DNA of 64,000 nt from Sporocytophaga myxococcoides (GTDB lineage Bacteria; Bacteroidota; Bacteroidia; Cytophagales; Cytophagaceae): contig NZ_BBLT01000005.1 of NCBI RefSeq assembly GCF_000775915.1, positions 372,001-436,000 of the forward strand. Reading direction: 5' to 3'. Shown in pieces: positions 16,756-26,635 of the stretch (positions are counted from its first letter, which is position 1; each line of letters opens with the position of its first letter). The translations under genes were made by a program, and so were the position numbers. Below the pieces are notes generated by a model. The model saw nothing but the letters and a program-made list of their open reading frames with translations. It searched no databases and had not been told where the DNA came from.

Positions 16756-18204
16756 ATGAAAATATTATTAACAGGAGCCAATGGATATATCGGAAAACGC
16801 CTTTTGCCTGTATTACTGGAACAGGGGCATGAAGTGATCTGCTGTGTGCGTGATCGAAGAAGGCTTGACACATATGATAAATACAAGGGTAAAGTGTCTG
16901 TATTTGAAGTGGATTTTTTAAAACCTGTTGATATTGATAAGGCTCCTCTTGATTTTGATGTAGCCTTTTACCTTATTCATTCTCTTGCCGGGTCTATCGG
17001 GAAATTTGAAGACAAAGAACGTTCCTCTGCTCAGAATTTTGTAAGCTATCTCAACGCCAGCTCTGCCCGACAGATTATTTTTCTTACCGGAATCGTAAAT
17101 GAAAAGGTACTTTCTCCTCATTTAAAATCAAGAAAGATGGTGGAAGGCGTACTCGGAAAATCTTCTGTGCCCTTAACCGTTCTGCGTGCCGGGATTATTG
17201 TCGGTTCAGGAAGTGCTTCTTTTGAAATTATCAGGGACCTGGTGGAAAAGCTTCCGGTAATGATTACTCCCAAGTGGGTACATAGTAAGATCCAACCAAT
17301 AGGAGTCGGAGATGTGATAAAATTTCTGACAGGAGTTATGCTGAATGAACACTGTCTTAATAAAGCATTTGATATCAGCGGACCGGAAGTATTGACCTAT
17401 AAACAGCTGATGTTACAATATGCGGAAGTAAGACATTTAAAAAGATACATGATAGATGTTCCTTTTATGACTCCTCGGTTGTCTTCTTATTGGCTTTATT
17501 TCATTACATCTACTTCCTATAATCTGGCTGTCAATCTTGTGGAAAGCATGAAAATAGATGTAGTGGCAAAGGATAATGAGCTTGAAAAAATATTGAATAT
17601 TAAGCCAGTAACTTACAAAGAATCTGTTCAGAAAGCCTTTAAAAAGATTGAGGAAAATATGGTTGTCTCAAGCTGGAAGGATTCATTTATCAGCAGTGCT
17701 GCTCAATATTCGATGATGGATCTGATTCAGGTACCTGTATTCGGATGTTCAAGGGATAAACAGGAAACAGAACTGAAAACGGATATTGAAGATGCTAAAG
17801 ATAAACTCTGGTCCATAGGAGGAGGGAATGGATGGTATGCTTCCGACAGGCTCTGGAAAATCAGAGGATTCATGGATAAACTTGTTGGAGGGGTTGGGTT
17901 AAGAAGGGGAAGAAGGGATCCTAATCATCTTCACAATGGAGATGCTCTTGACTTTTGGAGAGTAATTCTTTCTGATAAAAAGGCAGGACGATTACTTTTA
18001 TTTGCAGAAATGAAACTGCCCGGAGAAGCTTGGCTTGAGTGGAGGTTCGTCCATCATGATAATAAGAATTTCCTTGAGCAGACCGCCACCTTCAGACCAA
18101 AAGGTCTGCCAGGAAGATTATATTGGTATCTTATGCTGCCTTTTCATCATTTAATTTTTAATAAAATGGCCAGATCCATTGCTGCAGGACATTTAGAAAA
18201 ATGA
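16756..18204 (+). CDS. NAD-dependent epimerase-like protein with DUF2867
   Basis: A 482-residue two-domain protein. Residues ~1-290 form a Rossmann-fold SDR of the atypical class with the NAD(P)-binding GANGYIGKRLLP motif at the N-terminus. Residues ~310-480 match DUF2867 (LWSIGGGNGWYASDRLWKIR, GLRRGRRDPNHLHNGDALDFWRV). This fusion is common in Bacteroidota and actinobacteria and has no proven reaction. The adjacent acyl-CoA ligase and desaturase genes suggest a link with lipids, by context only. Confidence 0.88.
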   Translation: MKILLTGANGYIGKRLLPVLLEQGHEVICCVRDRRRLDTYDKYKGKVSVFEVDFLKPVDIDKAPLDFDVAFYLIHSLAGSIGKFEDKERSSAQNFVSYLNASSARQIIFLTGIVNEKVLSPHLKSRKMVEGVLGKSSVPLTVLRAGIIVGSGSASFEIIRDLVEKLPVMITPKWVHSKIQPIGVGDVIKFLTGVMLNEHCLNKAFDISGPEVLTYKQLMLQYAEVRHLKRYMIDVPFMTPRLSSYWLYFITSTSYNLAVNLVESMKIDVVAKDNELEKILNIKPVTYKESVQKAFKKIEENMVVSSWKDSFISSAAQYSMMDLIQVPVFGCSRDKQETELKTDIEDAKDKLWSIGGGNGWYASDRLWKIRGFMDKLVGGVGLRRGRRDPNHLHNGDALDFWRVILSDKKAGRLLLFAEMKLPGEAWLEWRFVHHDNKNFLEQTATFRPKGLPGRLYWYLMLPFHHLIFNKMARSIAAGHLEK

Positions 18205-18366
18205 AATTTAATACGGAAAATGCTACTCTTTAGTTATCAGAAGTTTTACTTTTTTATTGTTGAAAACTTTATAATTTATCATTGTTACGGAATATTTTTT
18301 CAAACCGGATAAACCTGTTATATTCCGATCTCGTTTTTACCGTTAACTACTAAAACAGATATTATC

Positions 18367-20022
18367 ATGGCAAGTAAACCCTGGTTAAATCAATACCCCA
18401 AGGAGGTCAATCCGGAAATTAATCCTGATGCGTATATTTCCCTATTACATTTTTTTGAAGATTGTATTAAGAAATACGGAGATCTTGTCGGGTTTGTAAA
18501 CATGGGTAAAACCATGACATTTAAGCAACTTGATGAATATTCAACTCAGTTTGCTGCCTACCTTCAGAACCATGCAAAGCTCAAACAGGGTGATAGAATT
18601 GCAATACAGATGCCGAATTTACTGCAGAATCCTGTGGTAATCTTCGGGGCGGTCAAAGCTGGTCTTATAATAGTGAATACAAATCCGCTGTATACGGAGC
18701 GTGAAATGGAACATCAGTTCAAGGATTCAGGAGCCAAAGCAATTGTAATCCTTGCAAATTTTGCCGATAAGCTGGAGGCGATCAGGAAAAATACGGATAT
18801 AAAACACATAGTAATTACGGAAATAGGAGATATGCAGGGGGCTTTGAAAGGGGCTATCGTGAATTTTGTGGTGAAGTATGTGAAAAAAATGGTTCCTTCT
18901 TATAATATTCCTGAAGCAGTTAAATTTAATGATGCTTTAAAGATGGGTAAAGCATCATCCTGGACAAGGCCAGAACTTAAAGGCTCTGATATATGCTTTT
19001 TACAATACACAGGGGGAACAACAGGAGTATCTAAAGGAGCTATGCTTACCCATAGAAATATTGTAGCAAACATGCTTCAAAGTTATGAGTGGTTCAAACC
19101 TGTATTGAAAGAAAGAGAAGAAATTGTGATTACTCCTCTTCCGTTGTACCATATATTTGCTTTAACTGCAAACCTTTTGGTGATGATGAAGTATGGAGCC
19201 AAAAATATCCTGATCACTAATCCGAAAGATATGAAGGCCTTCATCAAGGAACTTAAAATGTATCCGTTTTCATTGATGACAGGAGTAAATACTTTGTTTA
19301 ACGGTCTGTTAAATCAGGAAGCTTTTAAGACAATTGATTTCTCTCACCTCAAAATGACAGTGGGTGGTGGTATGGCAGTTCAAAAGCCGGTTGCTCAGAA
19401 ATGGGAAGAGGTAACTAAGACAAAACTTGCTGAAGGATATGGCTTGACTGAAACTTCTCCTGTAGCCTGCGTAAATCCGGTGGATGGAAGAATGAGACTA
19501 GGTTCCATTGGATTACCAATTCCGAGTACAGAACTGAAGGTAATGAACGATGATGGTCAGGAAGTTGGTATAGATGAGCCTGGAGAACTTTGGATCAAAG
19601 GTCCGCAGGTAATGGCTGGTTACTGGCAAAGACCGGAAGAAACAGCCAATGTTATGGTGGGAGAATGGTTTAAGTCTGGTGACATGGCTGCGATAGATAA
19701 AGATGGATTTTTCAGAATTGTGGACAGAAAGAAAGAAATGGTGCTTGTGAGCGGCTTCAATGTATATCCGAATGAAGTAGAAGAAGTTTTATGTATGCAC
19801 CCGAAAATATTGGAAGCTGGGGTAAAAGGTATTCCGGATGATAAAACCAATGAAGCAGTAAAAGCATTTATTGTCAAGAAAGATCCGTCACTTACCGAAG
19901 AAGAAGTAAAAGAACATTGCAGAAAATATCTGACATCTTATAAAGTGCCTAAGCATATAGTATTCAGAAACGAACTGCCGAAGAGCAATGTAGGTAAGAT
20001 ATTGAGAAGATTAATGGAATAA
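18367..20022 (+). CDS. fadD: long-chain fatty-acid-CoA ligase
   Basis: A 551-residue AMP-forming ligase. Clear motifs: the P-loop-like YTGGTTGVSKGAMLTHRN, EGYGLTETSP, and C-terminal GDMAAIDKDGFFRIVDRKKEMVLVSGFNVYP and the catalytic lysine in PKSNVGKILRR. It activates fatty acids to acyl-CoA with ATP for beta-oxidation or lipid synthesis. It stands between a DUF2867 SDR and two desaturase genes, and a good terminator follows at 20047-20077, so it is transcribed separately from the desaturases. Confidence 0.92.
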   Translation: MASKPWLNQYPKEVNPEINPDAYISLLHFFEDCIKKYGDLVGFVNMGKTMTFKQLDEYSTQFAAYLQNHAKLKQGDRIAIQMPNLLQNPVVIFGAVKAGLIIVNTNPLYTEREMEHQFKDSGAKAIVILANFADKLEAIRKNTDIKHIVITEIGDMQGALKGAIVNFVVKYVKKMVPSYNIPEAVKFNDALKMGKASSWTRPELKGSDICFLQYTGGTTGVSKGAMLTHRNIVANMLQSYEWFKPVLKEREEIVITPLPLYHIFALTANLLVMMKYGAKNILITNPKDMKAFIKELKMYPFSLMTGVNTLFNGLLNQEAFKTIDFSHLKMTVGGGMAVQKPVAQKWEEVTKTKLAEGYGLTETSPVACVNPVDGRMRLGSIGLPIPSTELKVMNDDGQEVGIDEPGELWIKGPQVMAGYWQRPEETANVMVGEWFKSGDMAAIDKDGFFRIVDRKKEMVLVSGFNVYPNEVEEVLCMHPKILEAGVKGIPDDKTNEAVKAFIVKKDPSLTEEEVKEHCRKYLTSYKVPKHIVFRNELPKSNVGKILRRLME

Positions 20023-20046
20023 GACGAATTAGCTAAGTTTAGAAAG

Positions 20047-20077
20047 GACCGTTTGATTATTTAAACGGTCTTTTTTT
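20047..20077 (+). terminator. intrinsic terminator of fadD
   Basis: Stem gaccgttt / aaacggtc with an eight-base loop and a seven-T tail, 25 bases past the fadD stop. Confidence 0.9.
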
Positions 20078-20209
20078 GTTTATAAATTTCTGATTACTAG
20101 TCTTTTGTAAGTAAAGGGGAAACTCCTAAAAGGGAATGGTGTGATGTTTGCTTAACTTTTTTTCTGAGTTTTAAATTATGGTAGTTTTTATTACAAATTT
20201 TTACAACTG

Positions 20210-21307
20210 ATGAAAAAACTAAAATTTTCGAAAGATAACGGAACTGAGTTTTATAAAGAATTAATTCAAAGCCTGGATAAGTATTTTGATGAAAATAAGA
20301 TAAATAAGACTGGAAATAAAACCATGATGGTGAAAATGATCTTTTATTTCAGTCTTGATATTCTGTTCTATGTACTTATGATCACAAGCGATAGTCTCCC
20401 TCAGTTCTATATTTATTATATGTTAATGGGACTAGCAATACTATTGACTGCATTTAATATCTCTCATGATGCGGCTCATGGAGTTGCTGTTAAAAGCAAG
20501 TTCTGGAATAAATTCCTTTTTCAGTTAAGCTTTAACCTTCAGGGAAATAATGCTTATGTATGGGGGGAAAATCACAATGAGTCTCATCATTTATATACCA
20601 ATGTAGAAGGAAGTGATATTGATGTTCTAAATAATCCTCTGGTAAGAACTTCTGAAAGTCAGCCATTGAGATGGTTTCACAGATATCAGCATCTTTATTC
20701 TCCGATCTTGTATTTGTTTTATTCACTCAATTGGTTCTTATTCAGAGAATGTCTGATGATATTTAACATATCCAGCAGAACTATTAGTATCGAAATTCCG
20801 AGGCGGGAAATTGCAAAACTTGTAGTATTTAAATTAATGTACGTAGGCTATATGATTTTACTTCCGATTTATATCCTTCATTTTGACTGGAGTCACGTTT
20901 TCCTTGCTTTCCTTCTGAATCATTTTATTATCTCATTAATATTTGTCGGAGTTCTTGGAGTGTCTCATTTGTCTGATTATGTAGAGCATCCCAAACCCGA
21001 CAGTGATGACAAGCTTCCGATCAGCTGGCCTACTTTACAGATGTATACTTCAGTGGATTATAATTCAGATAGCGTATTTTTTAACTGGACATTGGGAGGG
21101 TTTAATGCTCATGCTTTGCATCATCTATTGCCCAATATTTGTCATATTCATTACCTGGACATATTACCCATATTCCGATCACTGTGTAAGAAACATAACA
21201 TTACTTATATGGAGATGTCATATATTGAGTCTTTGAAATCGCATTTCAGATTTTTAAAAGGGATGGGAAGAAATGTTTATTTAAATAAAGTAAGTTTTGA
21301 GAAATAA
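20210..21307 (+). CDS. membrane fatty acid desaturase 1
   Basis: A 365-residue integral membrane di-iron desaturase. Histidine boxes: HDAAHG (~residue 87), HNESHH (~124) and HALHH (~302). Four or more hydrophobic segments surround them. It lacks a cytochrome b5 domain. It belongs to the linoleoyl-CoA/acyl-lipid desaturase group of Bacteroidota. It overlaps the second desaturase by 11 bases; the two are homologous (shared RYQHLYSP segment), pointing to a tandem duplication with divergence. Confidence 0.9.
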   Translation: MKKLKFSKDNGTEFYKELIQSLDKYFDENKINKTGNKTMMVKMIFYFSLDILFYVLMITSDSLPQFYIYYMLMGLAILLTAFNISHDAAHGVAVKSKFWNKFLFQLSFNLQGNNAYVWGENHNESHHLYTNVEGSDIDVLNNPLVRTSESQPLRWFHRYQHLYSPILYLFYSLNWFLFRECLMIFNISSRTISIEIPRREIAKLVVFKLMYVGYMILLPIYILHFDWSHVFLAFLLNHFIISLIFVGVLGVSHLSDYVEHPKPDSDDKLPISWPTLQMYTSVDYNSDSVFFNWTLGGFNAHALHHLLPNICHIHYLDILPIFRSLCKKHNITYMEMSYIESLKSHFRFLKGMGRNVYLNKVSFEK

Positions 21308-22373
21308 ACATAAACAGGTTCCTGAAGACACAGCTTTGCTCAAGGTTATTCATCGCAGAGTTGAAGAAGGGATTCATTTTGATTCAAAAGAATTTCTTAT
21401 TGCAAATACGTTTAAGTTTATCTTTTATAGTTTAATGCTGTCGCTGACATACGCATGTATATATAATTCAGATAGCAGTTTAGCATTTTGTGGCAGTTTT
21501 ATTTTATATGGCTTTCTGACCTTATTGCTGGCATTTAACTTTGCACACGATTTTTCACATGGAACAATATTTAAAAATAAAAGCTATAATGATATCTGCT
21601 TTATTCTGATATATGCACTTAATGGTGCACATGCGGAATCCTGGAAGAAAAGGCATGTAGATTCTCATCACTATGCTCCTAATGTAGAAAAGTATGATAC
21701 TGACCTGGAAATATCAAGTCTGATAAGGGTAATACCAGCGAGTAAGTATATGTGGTATCATCGTTATCAGCATCTTTATGCTCCTTTAGCATATACTTCC
21801 TATTCTTTGTTTTGGATTGGTATTAAGGATTTTAATATCTTTTTTTCTGGTAAGAACAGAAAGAAACCACATTCATTAAAATACATAGCTTCTTTCTGGA
21901 TTCAGAAGTCGTTTTACATATTCTATATTCTGATACTACCTTTAATATATTCATCACAGCCTTGGTTTATCATTTTGTTAGGGTTTGTAATGATGCACAT
22001 TGTCATATCATTGTTTCTCCTCTTTACATTTTTTATGACTCATCATGTAGAAGGAGTAGAATATCCTAAAGTGGATCATGAAGGGTTTATAGAGACTTCC
22101 TGGTTGATGAATCAGGTTAAATGTTCTAATGATATGCACCCACATAGTAACTTAGCAAATTTTATATTCGGAGGTTTTAATAATCATATTGCACATCATC
22201 TTTTTCCTCATATTCATCATTTTTATTATCCAAGACTCAATAAAATTTTATATGAAGTGTTGCTTGAAAACGGAGTAAGACCTAATCAAACTACTTATTG
22301 GGGAGGTATATTGGCACATTTAAGGCATCTGAAAAATATGTCACAAGATAAGCGCCCAATAAGTTATTGGTAA
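21297..22373 (+). CDS. membrane fatty acid desaturase 2, tandem paralogue
   Basis: A 358-residue desaturase with boxes HDFSHG, HVDSHH and HIAHH, and the RYQHLYAP segment shared with the upstream gene. No ATG exists before residue 47, inside the first membrane segment, so the TTG at 21297 overlapping the upstream gene by 11 bases is the likely start, giving translational coupling. The third box context (NNHIAHHLFPHIHHFYY) is typical of acyl-lipid desaturases. The two enzymes may act at different positions of the same acyl chain, which is inferred. Confidence 0.88.
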   Translation: MRNKHKQVPEDTALLKVIHRRVEEGIHFDSKEFLIANTFKFIFYSLMLSLTYACIYNSDSSLAFCGSFILYGFLTLLLAFNFAHDFSHGTIFKNKSYNDICFILIYALNGAHAESWKKRHVDSHHYAPNVEKYDTDLEISSLIRVIPASKYMWYHRYQHLYAPLAYTSYSLFWIGIKDFNIFFSGKNRKKPHSLKYIASFWIQKSFYIFYILILPLIYSSQPWFIILLGFVMMHIVISLFLLFTFFMTHHVEGVEYPKVDHEGFIETSWLMNQVKCSNDMHPHSNLANFIFGGFNNHIAHHLFPHIHHFYYPRLNKILYEVLLENGVRPNQTTYWGGILAHLRHLKNMSQDKRPISYW

Positions 22374-22387
22374 CTTTACAGACTGAT

Positions 22388-23131
22388 TCATTGACTTCTG
22401 GCATGTTTTACCCATTTTCTCAGAAATCCTTCATCTGAGCTTATCTTACCTACAACTCTATAGTTTGATTTAATAAGTACATTTGATTCTAGTAATGGTT
22501 CCTTTACAACCTGAAAGGGATACATGCCGCTGCTATGGATAAAATAATTTCCTTCATCCGAAAGTAGAATAAATCCTGTATGTTTATCCAATCCGGTTAC
22601 ATATATCCCATTGCCAAACTGTTTCAGTTTGGTCTCGAAAGTATTAATATCAATACCGGATAAGTGATGAACATTTTTCTTTGATACAAGACTTCTGATC
22701 ATCTCTTCTGATGGGCATTGAGCCATTCTGCTTCTTTTGATTGGGACTCCCATATCCCTTAATACTGTGGTTACAAAGTATCCGCAGGCTATGCTTCCAT
22801 CATTAGGTGTTTCAGTTGTTCCGTTGAAGTCCCATTTGGTTCCATACCAATAAGGAAATACCTTTTTATTAATCAGGTTCAAAAAGTTCTTTTCCAGTTC
22901 AGCTTTATCAGCTCTTTTCTTATAAAGTTTTTTCTTAGTTGCATTAATTGAATCAAGTTCAAGTGGATACAATCTATTGTCCAGGAATGGCTGATTATTA
23001 AATAAGAATCTGAATTTATTCCAGATCAGCAATGCGATACAGAAAAGAAGGGTAAATAAAAGTACACGGCCCAATAGAGTAAGCTTGATTTTTTTTCTCT
23101 TTTTTTCTTTTCTGTAATCCGATACTTTCAT
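22388..23131 (-). CDS. membrane-anchored NlpC/P60- or papain-like hypothetical
   Basis: A 247-residue protein with a basic N-terminus and one membrane anchor (residues ~17-40). The outside domain has YWYGTKWDFNGTTETP followed by GSIACGYFVTTVLRDMG (Cys116), then KHTGFIL (His184) and YFIHSSG. A cysteine at the start of a helix followed by a histidine at a strand is the layout of NlpC/P60- and CHAP-like cysteine peptidases, so a cell-wall amidase or endopeptidase is possible. The similarity is remote. It converges with the second desaturase, 15 bases apart. Confidence 0.6.
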   Translation of the reverse strand: MKVSDYRKEKKRKKIKLTLLGRVLLFTLLFCIALLIWNKFRFLFNNQPFLDNRLYPLELDSINATKKKLYKKRADKAELEKNFLNLINKKVFPYWYGTKWDFNGTTETPNDGSIACGYFVTTVLRDMGVPIKRSRMAQCPSEEMIRSLVSKKNVHHLSGIDINTFETKLKQFGNGIYVTGLDKHTGFILLSDEGNYFIHSSGMYPFQVVKEPLLESNVLIKSNYRVVGKISSDEGFLRKWVKHARSQ

Positions 23132-23266
23132 CCTTTAAATCCTTAAATCAAGAGGCAATTTAGCCAGTTTTCAGGGAAATAGGAAGTGCCTTATGAAATG
23201 GCTAACGCTGCTTTAAATTGGTAATTCTAAGATTTTAATTTGTTATTTATCTGTTATTAAAAAACA

Positions 23267-23290
23267 GAAGGCCCTATAAATAAGGCCTTC
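23267..23290 (-). terminator. terminator of the T9SS cargo gene
   Basis: Stem gaaggcc / ggccttc with a ten-base loop and, on the minus strand, a following TGTTTTTT run. It is ~30 bases past the stop of the gene 23318-24913. Confidence 0.85.
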
Positions 23291-23317
23291 CGTGACATTT
23301 TAAAAGTATTTATTTAA

Positions 23318-24913
23318 TTAAAGCTTAATGACTGGCTTGTAGACCCGTTCATTTTGATGCGTGATTGTCAGATAGTAAAGTCCTCTTTTGATTTGATTAA
23401 GATTTATTTCTAAAGTTGGTGTTACCTGGTTAACTATTTGACCATAAATTTTTTCTCCAAGAGAATTATAAAGACTTACCTCAATTTCACCTTCAAATGC
23501 CTTTAATGATGTAAGGGTGATTTTATCACTTGAAGGGTTTGGGTAGAGGGTAAAATGTTCAGGAGCCAGCTTTTTAAAGGTTCCTAAGATTGATAAATCA
23601 ATGGAGGATGTATTATAAGCACAGCCATCAGTTCCTGTAACCTTACAGGAATAGTTTCCTGATTCCATTACCTCATAGGTCCTTGAGGTGGCATCATTTA
23701 TTAATTGGTTATCTTTATACCATTGATAAGAGGTTCCCTCTGGGGCAGTAAGTATATTTCCTTCTTTTAAAACTGAATAATTCAGATATTCACCCAGTTC
23801 AATATATGGAGATGGGTTGGATGTGCTAATATGCTTATCGCCGGCAATAGCCATAATTCTCACTCTGTAATGAGGGCCAGCTTTGATATTGTCAGGGAAT
23901 TTTACATGAATTGTTCCTCCCTTTGTATCATTCAAAGTTCCGATATCTGTAGGGTTATCAAAAAGACCATTCGATGAGGATATTTGTGCTGTGAGAACCG
24001 TTCCCTCTGGAAATGTTCCATTGGTTGTGTAGCTATAACTCGTTGATTGACCCGCACAAACCTTCCTCGACGTGAGGGGAGTTAAAGTAATACTCGGACC
24101 GATTACAGTAAAATGAATATTTTCATAATAGTCAGGCATAATAACATTGCCATGCATATCGAATAATATGAGATTGATTCTCCAGCCATCAGCACCTTCT
24201 ATATAATTTGGCTGAATAATACGGATCATAGTATGGTCTGAATTTGCCCCAGAGGGAAAATTATACAAAAGAAATTTCTCGTAGTTGATAGTAGTAGCAA
24301 GTTTTAAGCCCTGATTCCATGTTTTGCCATAGTCTGTGGAATATTCAATATAGACATCTGAATTTGGATTAGCAGTTTGAAGCCAGCTGAAACTTATTTG
24401 GGTAAATCCGCCAGGTGTAAAATCCAGAGGCTTGGAGGTTGCTGATCTTTCCCCTGTTCCTGTAAATATAAGTTTCCCGGGTTCATTGCCTGACACTTTG
24501 GACCATTTGTATGGGTCATAAGTAGTCGAGTCTCTTATCAGAATGGTTTTGGGTCTTGCAGGAAGACCAGAAGCCGCAACTACTTTAATACCATATCTTC
24601 CTGGAACAACGTCTAAAGGAACTTTTGCATGTATCGGACTACCGGTAGTTGTTGTTCCTATGTTGATTTCATCATCGTCTTTATGGGCTAAGGCGGTATA
24701 AATTGTGCCAGCAGGAAATCCTGTCATTTGAAAATGGATATCAAACTCCTCTCCCGGATACATATCTTTATTCGGGTCAATAGTCAGGTTTTCACTAAAT
24801 GTTGTATCGGTTGGTAACTTTACTTGTTGTCCGTAAACATTATTTAAAGAAAACATTAGAATCGAAATAATAGAAAGGTAAACGACCTTTCCTTGAAGTA
24901 ATTTGTGTTTCAT
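23318..24913 (-). CDS. secreted protein with T9SS sorting domain
   Basis: A 531-residue protein with signal peptide (~1-28). It has several beta-sandwich stretches, including an Ig-like PKD-type segment with GTSYQWYKDNQL and SGNYSCKVTGTDGC (~395-440), and ends in a type A T9SS sorting domain of about 80 residues (FTLYPNPSSDKITL, YNSLGEKIYG, GLYYLTITHQNERVYKPVIKL). It would be exported by the type IX system and may remain at the cell surface. No catalytic domain is seen, so it is probably adhesive or binding. A terminator follows at 23267-23290. Confidence 0.88.
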   Translation of the reverse strand: MKHKLLQGKVVYLSIISILMFSLNNVYGQQVKLPTDTTFSENLTIDPNKDMYPGEEFDIHFQMTGFPAGTIYTALAHKDDDEINIGTTTTGSPIHAKVPLDVVPGRYGIKVVAASGLPARPKTILIRDSTTYDPYKWSKVSGNEPGKLIFTGTGERSATSKPLDFTPGGFTQISFSWLQTANPNSDVYIEYSTDYGKTWNQGLKLATTINYEKFLLYNFPSGANSDHTMIRIIQPNYIEGADGWRINLILFDMHGNVIMPDYYENIHFTVIGPSITLTPLTSRKVCAGQSTSYSYTTNGTFPEGTVLTAQISSSNGLFDNPTDIGTLNDTKGGTIHVKFPDNIKAGPHYRVRIMAIAGDKHISTSNPSPYIELGEYLNYSVLKEGNILTAPEGTSYQWYKDNQLINDATSRTYEVMESGNYSCKVTGTDGCAYNTSSIDLSILGTFKKLAPEHFTLYPNPSSDKITLTSLKAFEGEIEVSLYNSLGEKIYGQIVNQVTPTLEINLNQIKRGLYYLTITHQNERVYKPVIKL

Positions 24914-25095
24914 AAGTTTGTTAGAAAATTATAGACGCTTGTATACAAAAAATACTTAAAAAAGTAAAAATGTTTTCAGAGAGGTGCTATAATTGAAAAC
25001 TGATTTCTTAATGTATTCATTAAGGGATATTTTAATCCCAAATTTAATACTATGGTACTGTGTTAAAGATTAAAGAAAAAAACTAAATTCCTTTT

Positions 25096-25284
25096 TTAAT
25101 TATCATCCTTAATTCCTTTGATTAATCCTATTCCAGATGAAAAGAATATCAGTCCTAAAATTGAACAAACGATAAGTGTTCTCCATTCAGGATTTTTATT
25201 ATTGATAAAAATAAAGGCAGCATACAAGAGGGTCACAGCTCCTAATAAAGTTAATATAGCTCCAAAGATTTTCTTTAAATTCAT
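25096..25284 (-). CDS. small two-helix membrane protein
   Basis: A 62-residue protein (start ATG at 25282-25284; a further in-frame ATG lies four codons upstream) with two membrane helices (FGAILTLLGAVTLLYAAFIF and LIVCSILGLIFFSSGIGLI) and a short charged end. Similar two-helix proteins of unknown function are frequent in Bacteroidota. No operon partner is clear. Confidence 0.65.
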   Translation of the reverse strand: MNLKKIFGAILTLLGAVTLLYAAFIFINNKNPEWRTLIVCSILGLIFFSSGIGLIKGIKDDN

Positions 25285-25319
25285 AAGAATATACATATAG
25301 ATTTTTAGAAGATTTAAAG

Positions 25320-25469
25320 ATGGATTTTATGGTGATTATTTCCGGTATTCCTTTAACAACAATTAATAGTGAAATAGAAAAATCTAAAAAAACATTCTTG
25401 GAAATCTTAATTGGATTTCCAGATATGCTTAAACTCATTGAGTATTATAAAAACTCTGAATTGAGATAA
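25320..25469 (+). CDS. possible 49-residue ORF
   Basis: An ATG-started frame of 49 codons (MDFMVIISGIPLTT to YYKNSELR) between the small membrane protein and the histidine kinase, on the strand opposite to both. Composition is protein-like, but there is no family match and no promoter, so it may be chance or a gene remnant. Confidence 0.2.
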   Translation: MDFMVIISGIPLTTINSEIEKSKKTFLEILIGFPDMLKLIEYYKNSELR

Positions 25470-25495
25470 AAGTTTTTTTTCTGATAATATTAAGA

Positions 25496-26635
25496 TTACT
25501 CCTCCTCTTTAAAGTAGATTTTAAAAGTTGATCCTTTTCCTTCCTGGCTTTCCAATTCAATTTTTCCGCCGTTATTTTCTACAATTCTTTTGACTATATT
25601 AAGACCTACTCCGGTGCCTTCAATATGTGTATGTATCCTTTCATACATAGAAAATACTTTCCCATGATCTTTTGTAGAAATGCCCAAACCATTGTCCTTA
25701 ACTTCCAAAAGAATAAGATCCTCCCTCACTTTTGATGTTCTGATTATAATCTCTGGTATACGTTCCGGAGAGGCATATTTTATCGCGTTAGAAAGAAGAT
25801 TATACAAAATGCTTCTTAAATTTTTTCTCGAGAAGTTGATGAATGATGCTTCAGTAAAATAGTCATAAATTTTTGCATGAGAATTCTCAATATCATCCAT
25901 TAAATCAAATTTGACCTGATCCAGAACTTCTTTGAAATCGACTCTGGATTTTAATTCTTCAGCAATTCCGCTTTGTGTTTTGCCTATAGATGCTAAATCA
26001 TATAAGGTATTCTTAAACTTTTGAATAGATATATTGAGCATTTCCAATATACCTGATTCTTCTAACTTTTTTTTACATTCAGAATCTAACTCTTCCTTGA
26101 CTGATGCTAACAGGCCGTCTATGTTATTTATTGGAGCTTTTAAATCGTGAGAAGCAGTGTAAATAAAATTTTCCAGATCATTATTTATATTAACCAATTT
26201 CTGATTGGAATGAGTGAGTTGCTCTTCTAAAAGCTTCTTTTCATTTATATCAAATATAACCTTGATAATAAAAATATTTCCTTCCTTATCCTGCGTATAG
26301 ATACTTTCTCCATGAATCCATATATAAGCTCCTTTTTTGTGAAGGAGGTAATTGTCATCGATGAAAGAGCCTTTTTGTTTTACTGTCTTTAATTCAACTT
26401 CCGGGAGATTTTTTAAACGATCTTCTGGAACAAATAAAAGGCCATAATAATTTCCGATTAAATCTTCCTTGGCATAACCTAATACTTTTTGGACACTAAT
26501 GCTACTGTCCAGCATTATACCATTTACATTCATCACTATTACCCCTGCAGCCTGAGAGTTTTCCATCACTTCTGTAAAGAATGTAGAAGTATCAATCTGT
26601 TTGATTTCTTTATCCTGAAAAGTATTATGGCTCAT
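25496..26635 (-). CDS. PAS-domain sensor histidine kinase
   Basis: A 379-residue soluble kinase. Residues ~15-140 form a PAS domain with a PAC tail (GYAKEDLIGNYYGLLF, LHKKGAYIWIHGESIY, IFDINEKK). Then the HisKA region with the phospho-acceptor histidine in FIYTASHDLKAPINN, and an HATPase_c domain with N (LLSNAIKYASP), D (DNGLGIS) and G (GTGVGLNIVKRIVENNGG) boxes. No membrane segment, so it senses an internal signal. No response regulator gene is next to it. Similar PAS kinases are abundant in Cytophagales. Confidence 0.92.
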   Translation of the reverse strand: MSHNTFQDKEIKQIDTSTFFTEVMENSQAAGVIVMNVNGIMLDSSISVQKVLGYAKEDLIGNYYGLLFVPEDRLKNLPEVELKTVKQKGSFIDDNYLLHKKGAYIWIHGESIYTQDKEGNIFIIKVIFDINEKKLLEEQLTHSNQKLVNINNDLENFIYTASHDLKAPINNIDGLLASVKEELDSECKKKLEESGILEMLNISIQKFKNTLYDLASIGKTQSGIAEELKSRVDFKEVLDQVKFDLMDDIENSHAKIYDYFTEASFINFSRKNLRSILYNLLSNAIKYASPERIPEIIIRTSKVREDLILLEVKDNGLGISTKDHGKVFSMYERIHTHIEGTGVGLNIVKRIVENNGGKIELESQEGKGSTFKIYFKEEE

